From the NCBI GenBank assembly GCA_015068175.1, contig SVLA01000072.1:1-10156 (forward strand): DNA of 10,156 nt. The letters run 5' to 3'. The position numbers were made by a program, and so were the translations under genes. The number at the start of each line of letters is the position of its first letter. Position 1 is the stretch's first letter. The DNA is from Oscillospiraceae bacterium. GTDB taxonomy: Bacteria > Bacillota_A > Clostridia > Oscillospirales > Oscillospiraceae. A model generated the notes under the pieces. It searched no databases. It worked only from the letters and a program-made list of their open reading frames with translations, and had not been told where the DNA came from. Positions 6,918 to 10,156 of the stretch are shown one piece after another.

Positions 6918-7646
6918 ATGGAGGCTATTCAAACAATTTCCTTGACGAAGAAGTACAAGGATGTGGTGGCGGTGGATCATTTGGATCTGACCATCGCCCA
7001 GGGAGAGCTGTTTTCCCTGCTGGGGGTCAACGGCGCCGGCAAGACCACCACCATCAAAATGCTTTCCTGCCTGACCCGGCCCACGTCGGGTCAGGCCCAT
7101 GTCTGCGGACACAGCATCATCGGGGAAGAATGGGCGGTGAAGGCGCGCATCGGCGTATCGCCCCAGGAAACGGCGGTGGCGCCCAATTTGACGGTTCTGG
7201 AGAATCTGGAGCTGATGTGCGGCATTTACGGGCTGTCGGATGCGGCGCGGCGGAAAAAGATCGGCATGCTGTGTCAGCAGTTTACCCTGGGGGAGATCCT
7301 GCAAAAGAAAGCCGGAAAGCTGTCCGGCGGATGGCAGCGGCGGCTGAGCCTGGCCATGGCATTGGTGGGAGATCCTGCGGTGCTGTTTTTGGACGAGCCG
7401 ACCCTGGGTTTGGATGTGATCGCCCGCAGCGCTTTATGGGATGTGATCCGGGATCTGAAGGGCCGGGTGACCATGGTACTGACTACCCACTACATGGAAG
7501 AAGCGGAGGCGTTGTCTGACCGCATCGGCATTATGAAGGACGGCCGTTTACTGGCCGTCGGCACCCCGGCGCAGATCATGGCGCAGACCGGCACCGACCG
7601 GATGGAGCAGGCTTTCATCGCCGTTGTAAAGGAGGGACAGCAATGA
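6918..7646 (+). CDS. ABC transporter ATP-binding protein (ABC-2 exporter type)
   Basis: A 242-residue ATPase that powers the permease encoded next. Visible motifs are Walker A GVNGAGKTT (36-44), Q-loop Q83 in GVSPQETAV, signature KLSGGWQ (134-140), Walker B VLFLDEPTLGLD (155-166) and H-loop H191 in TTHYMEEAE. The MEEAE switch and GLLGVNGAGKTT-like context are typical of DrrA/NatA/CcmA-like ABC-2 exporters of drugs, lipids or polysaccharides. The start at 6918 is chosen for its strong AAGGAGGA site (6906-6913); an in-frame start at 6813 would run through the promoter. The stop overlaps the permease start by ATGA. The signature has W in place of the more usual QQ/MRQ residues after LSGG. The substrate is unknown. 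Confidence 0.94.
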   Translation: MEAIQTISLTKKYKDVVAVDHLDLTIAQGELFSLLGVNGAGKTTTIKMLSCLTRPTSGQAHVCGHSIIGEEWAVKARIGVSPQETAVAPNLTVLENLELMCGIYGLSDAARRKKIGMLCQQFTLGEILQKKAGKLSGGWQRRLSLAMALVGDPAVLFLDEPTLGLDVIARSALWDVIRDLKGRVTMVLTTHYMEEAEALSDRIGIMKDGRLLAVGTPAQIMAQTGTDRMEQAFIAVVKEGQQ

Positions 7647-8374
7647 AAATGTGGACGTTTGCCCGTCGCTGCGCCAAAGAGATCCTCCGGGATCCCATGA
7701 ATTTGGCCTTCGGATTGGGTTTTCCGGTGGTGCTGCTGCTTTTGCTCAGCGCCATTCAGGCCAATGTGCCGGTGGATCTATTCCGCATTACGGAGCTGGC
7801 GCCGGGGATCAGCGTATTCGGCCTTGCCTTCATGTCTCTGTTTTCCGCCACCCTCATTGCCCGGGATCGGGAGAGCGCGCTGCTTCAGCGGCTTTACACC
7901 ACCCCGTTACAGCCGGCGGATTTCATACTTGGGTATCTTCTGCCCATGGTCCCCATGGCCCTGGCTCAGACAGCGGTATGCTATTTGGTGGCTATTCCTT
8001 TGGGATTGTCCGCGGCGGCGCAGATCCCCCTGGCCATTTTGGTCAACCTTCCCATGGCGGTCTTTAACATTTCTCTGGGGCTGCTTTGCGGCAGTATTTT
8101 GAATGTAAAGCAGGTGGGCGGCATCTGCGGCGCGCTGCTGACCAATTTGTCCGCCTGGCTCTCCGGCGTATGGTTTGACCTGGATCTGGTGGGCGGCGTT
8201 TTCCGGGATGTGGCCGAAGTTTTGCCCTTTGTCCATGCCGTGGAGCTGGCCCGGTGCGCCATCCGGGGAGATCACAGCAATTTGACGGAGCATTTGGGGA
8301 TCGTGGTCCTTTATGCGGTCCTGGCATCTGTGGGGGCGGTGGCGCTGTTCCTGCGGCAGATGAAGCGGCGCTGA
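7643..8374 (+). CDS. ABC-2 type permease
   Basis: A 243-residue integral membrane protein and partner of the upstream ATPase; start and stop codons overlap (ATGA) and AAGGAGGGA precedes the start. Six hydrophobic segments can be seen at about 22-40, 55-73, 93-120, 127-152, 156-184 and 216-237. Charged ends (ARRCAKEILRDP at 7-18, RQMKRR at the C-terminus) suggest both termini are cytoplasmic. The RDRESALLQRLYTTPLQPADFILGYLL segment (74-100) is the conserved ABC-2 loop, with RE...L..L..TPL.. leading into helix 3. This is the half-transporter size, so it would act as a homodimer with two ATPases. The ligand is unknown. Drug, bacteriocin or lipid export is possible and nothing nearby distinguishes these. 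Confidence 0.9.
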   Translation: MKMWTFARRCAKEILRDPMNLAFGLGFPVVLLLLLSAIQANVPVDLFRITELAPGISVFGLAFMSLFSATLIARDRESALLQRLYTTPLQPADFILGYLLPMVPMALAQTAVCYLVAIPLGLSAAAQIPLAILVNLPMAVFNISLGLLCGSILNVKQVGGICGALLTNLSAWLSGVWFDLDLVGGVFRDVAEVLPFVHAVELARCAIRGDHSNLTEHLGIVVLYAVLASVGAVALFLRQMKRR

Positions 8375-8390
8375 TGGCAACACATAAAAA

Positions 8391-8416
8391 ACGGGTGCGC
8401 TTTGCAGCGCACCCGT
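8391..8416. terminator. Shared hairpin terminator between convergent genes
   Basis: ACGGGTGCGCT (8391-8401) and AGCGCACCCGT (8406-8416) form a perfect 11-bp stem with a TTGC loop. On the minus strand it is followed by TTTTTT, making a strong Rho-independent terminator for the gene at 8425-8994. On the plus strand the tail is only GATTTTATT, so termination of the ABC operon would be weaker but plausible. It fills the gap between the two stop codons. Confidence 0.88.
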
Positions 8417-8424
8417 GATTTTAT

Positions 8425-8994
8425 TCAGGCCCAGGTCTGGCCGTTGTACTGCAGCACGCGCTGCTCTTCGATCAGGTCGTCGATCTCCTGCTCGATGATA
8501 GGCACCTTATTGCTGTCGCCCTTGATATAGATGCACTGCTCGCTCATGCGGTCGGTACACATTTTGATGCGGAAGAAGATCTCGGGACGGTCGTCATTCT
8601 TGAACTCATAGATCTTGATCAGCATGATATCGGCGCAGATCCAGGCGCCGCCCTTCACCAGCTTGCAGGTCAGGTGCTTGCGGGATTCCGGCTCGTGGGC
8701 ATTATAGATATTCTCCAACTGGCGCTTGGCACCGGGATATTCGAAGAAGAGGTACTCATACTCCACGCCCCGGGCCAGATTCTTGGCCACCAGGGGGAAG
8801 ATCTTGCCGCCCTTCACATCGTCGGTGGTATGGGCCGCGATGAGGGTCAGCTTCTCCAGGTAGGGGGAGATCTTCTCTTCGTAAGTATGCAGTTCCTTCG
8901 GGGAGAAGAGGATGCTCTTGCCCCAGCCCAGGTCGGTCAGCAGTTCACGGAGCTTCTTGAGCTGCTTTTCTAGCGCTTGCATCTTTTGGAACAT
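8425..8994 (-). CDS. Protein of unknown function, 5' end probably lost at a sequence join
   Basis: The open frame gives 189 residues, and I do not recognise the family. No signal peptide or membrane helix is visible. The N-terminal part ([15 protein letters not shown]) and C-terminal part ([15 protein letters not shown]) look helical and could form short coiled coils. The middle has [26 protein letters not shown] (about 71-96) and a hydrophobic stretch [12 protein letters not shown]. Codon use is GC-rich, like the genes to its left, from about residue 10 onward. The ATG at 8994 lies in AT-rich sequence from the neighbouring SleB-like gene and has no ribosome site; the internal ATG at 8982 has none either. 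The native start is therefore probably missing, and the first 5-15 residues may not belong to the protein. It ends just before a strong terminator. Confidence 0.7.
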   Translation of the reverse strand: MFQKMQALEKQLKKLRELLTDLGWGKSILFSPKELHTYEEKISPYLEKLTLIAAHTTDDVKGGKIFPLVAKNLARGVEYEYLFFEYPGAKRQLENIYNAHEPESRKHLTCKLVKGGAWICADIMLIKIYEFKNDDRPEIFFRIKMCTDRMSEQCIYIKGDSNKVPIIEQEIDDLIEEQRVLQYNGQTWA

Positions 8995-9262
8995 CTTGAT
9001 TTATTGTTCCGTTCATTACGGGTTCAAAAGCCCCTGGTTGGTATATTACTCCTGCTAATGTGTTAGGGAAATCCGGGCTATCTACTCTGTTTAAAATAAC
9101 TGCAGCAACGGCAACCTGGCCTATATAAGGCTCGCCTTTTGATTCTGCGTGAACAATTCTTGCAAGCAGTTCACTTTCGTTATTTCTGCTATTATTAGTT
9201 TGGGCAAAGCAAGATATAATAAATAAACTAAAAACTGTGATTAAAATAAGTAATTTTTTCAT
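8945..9262 (-). CDS. SleB-like cell-wall hydrolase, 3'-truncated
   Basis: The 5' portion of a secreted peptidoglycan hydrolase (Hydrolase_2/SleB catalytic domain, a lytic transglycosylase fold used for spore cortex or cell-wall breakdown). [18 protein letters not shown] is a signal peptide; IISC (15-18) would fit a lipobox, and CFA-Q is an alternative cleavage site. The domain starts at [30 protein letters not shown] (31-60), with the expected catalytic glutamate E40, then [18 protein letters not shown]. After [11 protein letters not shown] the frame turns to P-stop, where family members continue with (L/I)NGWDPTGGAxYYxNP. About 30-40 residues of the domain are thus missing and the fragment is unlikely to be active. 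The start is supported by AGAGGTGA shortly before the ATG. Codon use is AT-rich, unlike the sequence it runs into. Confidence 0.85.
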   Translation of the reverse strand: MKKLLILITVFSLFIISCFAQTNNSRNNESELLARIVHAESKGEPYIGQVAVAAVILNRVDSPDFPNTLAGVIYQPGAFEPVMNGTINQDVPKDASARKAAQEAP

Positions 9263-9294
9263 AATTCACCTCTTTTGTTAACTCCACATAGAAA

Positions 9295-9446
9295 TAATAA
9301 AGTTACATATCTTTTAAAAGAAACGAATATTGGCAGGAAGTTATCAATAACGACTAAGGTGAGTACGCTTAATGCGAGACGCAGGAGTAATTTTGAAAAC
9401 TTCCGTCGCAAATCCTGAGTGCCGTTAAAGATATGTAACTTTATTA
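9295..9446. repeat. 152-bp element with perfect 20-bp terminal inverted repeats
   Basis: The ends, TAATAAAGTTACATATCTTT at 9295-9314 and its exact reverse complement at 9427-9446, enclose a centre less AT-rich than its surroundings. Inside, GGAAGTT (9336-9342) and AACTTCC (9398-9404) form a second inverted pair. The repeats start and end with TA. That would fit a MITE of the IS630/mariner kind, which duplicates TA on insertion, but the TA is inside the palindrome, so this is only suggestive. It lies 32 bp upstream of the SleB-like start codon, in its 5' untranslated or promoter region. A structured leader RNA is the alternative reading. No transposase is encoded. Confidence 0.7.
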
Positions 9447-9516
9447 GATTTATAGTAATTTCTAAATACTTTATCCCTATTTTTAACAAAAAAATATAAA
9501 ATATACATGTAGAATA

Positions 9517-9546
9517 TTGTCTTTAACTATATTTTTGTGATAATAT
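9517..9546 (+). promoter_or_regulatory. Promoter of upp
   Basis: TTGTCT (9517-9522) and TAATAT (9541-9546) are 18 bp apart, and the -10 is preceded by TGA, an extended -10. It lies 74 bp before the upp start codon. The only plus-strand gene that follows is upp. Confidence 0.6.
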
Positions 9547-9559
9547 TGTAAAGATGGGA

Positions 9560-9587
9560 CAAAGTTAGTAGTACTTTGAATTTTTTT
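9560..9587 (+). promoter_or_regulatory. Possible attenuator hairpin in the upp leader
   Basis: CAAAGT (9560-9565) and ACTTTG (9573-9578) form a 6-bp stem with a TAGTAGT loop, followed by AA and seven T (9581-9587). It lies between the predicted transcription start and the upp ribosome site. This looks like a weak intrinsic terminator, as expected for attenuation, but the stem is AT-rich and short. No PyrR-type binding loop is evident. Confidence 0.3.
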
Positions 9588-9620
9588 GGACCAAATTTAG
9601 TGTTAAAAGGAGAGATATGA

Positions 9621-10156
9621 ATGGAGCCAATTGTTTTAACACATCCGTTGGTGAAACACAAACTTGCAATTTTAAGAGACAAAAATTCAGGAACAAAAGA
9701 GTTTAGAGAAATTGCAGCAGAGCTTGCGACTATGCTTTGCTATGAAGCTACGAAAGATGCACCTTTGTATGATACGGAAATTGAAACTCCGCTTACGAAG
9801 ATGAAGGCTCAGAAGTTGGATGAAGATAATTACGCTTTTTTACCTATTTTAAGAGCGGGAATGAGCATGGTAGAGGGAATTCTTAATATTATTCCAAATG
9901 CTAAAGTTGGTCATATAGGCTTATTTAGAAATGAAGAGACTCTAGAGCCTACACAGTATTATTTTAAGGTTCCAAGTGGAATAGAGAACAGAACAGTTAT
10001 AATCTTAGACCCGATGATTGCTACAGGTGGTAGTGCTTGTGACGCAATTTCTAGTTTAAAAAACATCGGTGTTACTAAGATTAAATTTTTAGCCTTAATT
10101 GGAGTACCAGAGGGGATAGAAAGAATTAATAAGGCTCATCCTGATGTACAGATTTA
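9621..10156 (+). CDS. upp: Uracil phosphoribosyltransferase, partial (runs off the window end)
   Basis: The first 178 residues of an enzyme that is usually about 210 long. It makes UMP from uracil and PRPP in the pyrimidine salvage pathway, in the cytoplasm. The N-terminus MEPIVLTHPLVKHKLAILRDKNSGTKEFREIAAELA matches the family closely. ETPLTKMKAQKLDE and PILRAGMSMVEG follow, then the PRPP-binding loop VIILDPMIATGGSA near residues 127-140. The 3' end lies outside the window, with no frameshift up to 10156. The start at 9621 is preferred over the overlapping ATG at 9617, which is in another frame. AAGGAGAG (9607-9614) is a good ribosome site 6 nt before it. Codon use is AT-rich (TTA, AGA, GCT) and matches the SleB-like fragment, not the genes left of 8950. 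It is divergent from that fragment. Confidence 0.96.
   Translation, partial: MEPIVLTHPLVKHKLAILRDKNSGTKEFREIAAELATMLCYEATKDAPLYDTEIETPLTKMKAQKLDEDNYAFLPILRAGMSMVEGILNIIPNAKVGHIGLFRNEETLEPTQYYFKVPSGIENRTVIILDPMIATGGSACDAISSLKNIGVTKIKFLALIGVPEGIERINKAHPDVQI

Noticed and set aside
767..9262. GerA and SleB-like genes as one germination locus
   Set aside because: They lie about 7 kb apart on opposite sides of the composition break and the SleB-like gene is truncated, so the link is likely coincidental.
9259..9489. A 76-codon minus-strand frame whose stop overlaps the SleB-like start
   Set aside because: It begins at a TTG with no ribosome site and most of it is the translation of the inverted-repeat element. 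The overlap with the next start looks accidental, although the frame may recur wherever the element does.
9617..9619. ATG four bases before the upp start
   Set aside because: It opens a different frame that does not encode Upp; the ATG at 9621 does.

Overview
The first ~8.95 kb is GC-rich and reads as a spore-forming clostridium of the Oscillospiraceae/Ruminococcaceae type. The partial 16S rRNA at the left end has the 5' layout I associate with that group, and a GerA-family spore germinant receptor lies next to it. The last ~1.2 kb is clearly AT-rich, with different codon use (AGA, AAA, GCT, TTA), and looks like a different low-GC Firmicute. The two parts meet inside two mutually truncated genes near 8951-8985, so the window is probably a chimera, either an assembly join or an illegitimate recombination.

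Layout: (1) 1-770, minus strand: the 5' third of 16S rRNA, its leader, and two strong tandem sigma-A promoters, each with a TTGACA -35 and a 17-bp spacer. (2) 767-2119, minus: a stand-alone gerA-type gene that ends about 33 bp before the first rRNA -35 box, with no terminator between. (3) 2235-6348, plus: a tight five-gene operon. It encodes an ADP-ribose-pyrophosphatase-like Nudix enzyme, a small two-helix membrane protein of unknown function, the tRNA-modification GTPase MnmE, a NifS/IscS-type cysteine desulfurase and a second, MutT-like Nudix enzyme. (4) 6349-6917: a non-coding stretch with two neighbouring palindromic repeat elements, a Rho-independent terminator and an extended -10 promoter. 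(5) 6918-8374, plus: a two-gene ABC-2 exporter (ATPase and permease). (6) 8391-8416: a perfect hairpin between convergent genes. (7) 8425-8994, minus: a gene of unknown function, probably missing its true 5' end.

Right of the join: (8) 8945-9262, minus: the 5' part of a secreted SleB-like cell-wall hydrolase. (9) 9295-9446: a 152-bp element with perfect 20-bp terminal inverted repeats. (10) a promoter, a leader with a small hairpin, and upp (uracil phosphoribosyltransferase), which runs off the window end.

How the genes may work together: MnmE and a cysteine desulfurase can both serve modification of the wobble uridine (U34) of tRNA, MnmE at carbon 5 and the desulfurase as sulfur donor for the 2-thio group. 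The two Nudix enzymes fit a housekeeping or nucleotide-sanitising role. GerA and the SleB-like enzyme both belong to spore germination, but they lie on opposite sides of the join and should not be read as one locus. I found no CRISPR array, tRNA gene, transposase, phage gene or clear defence system.
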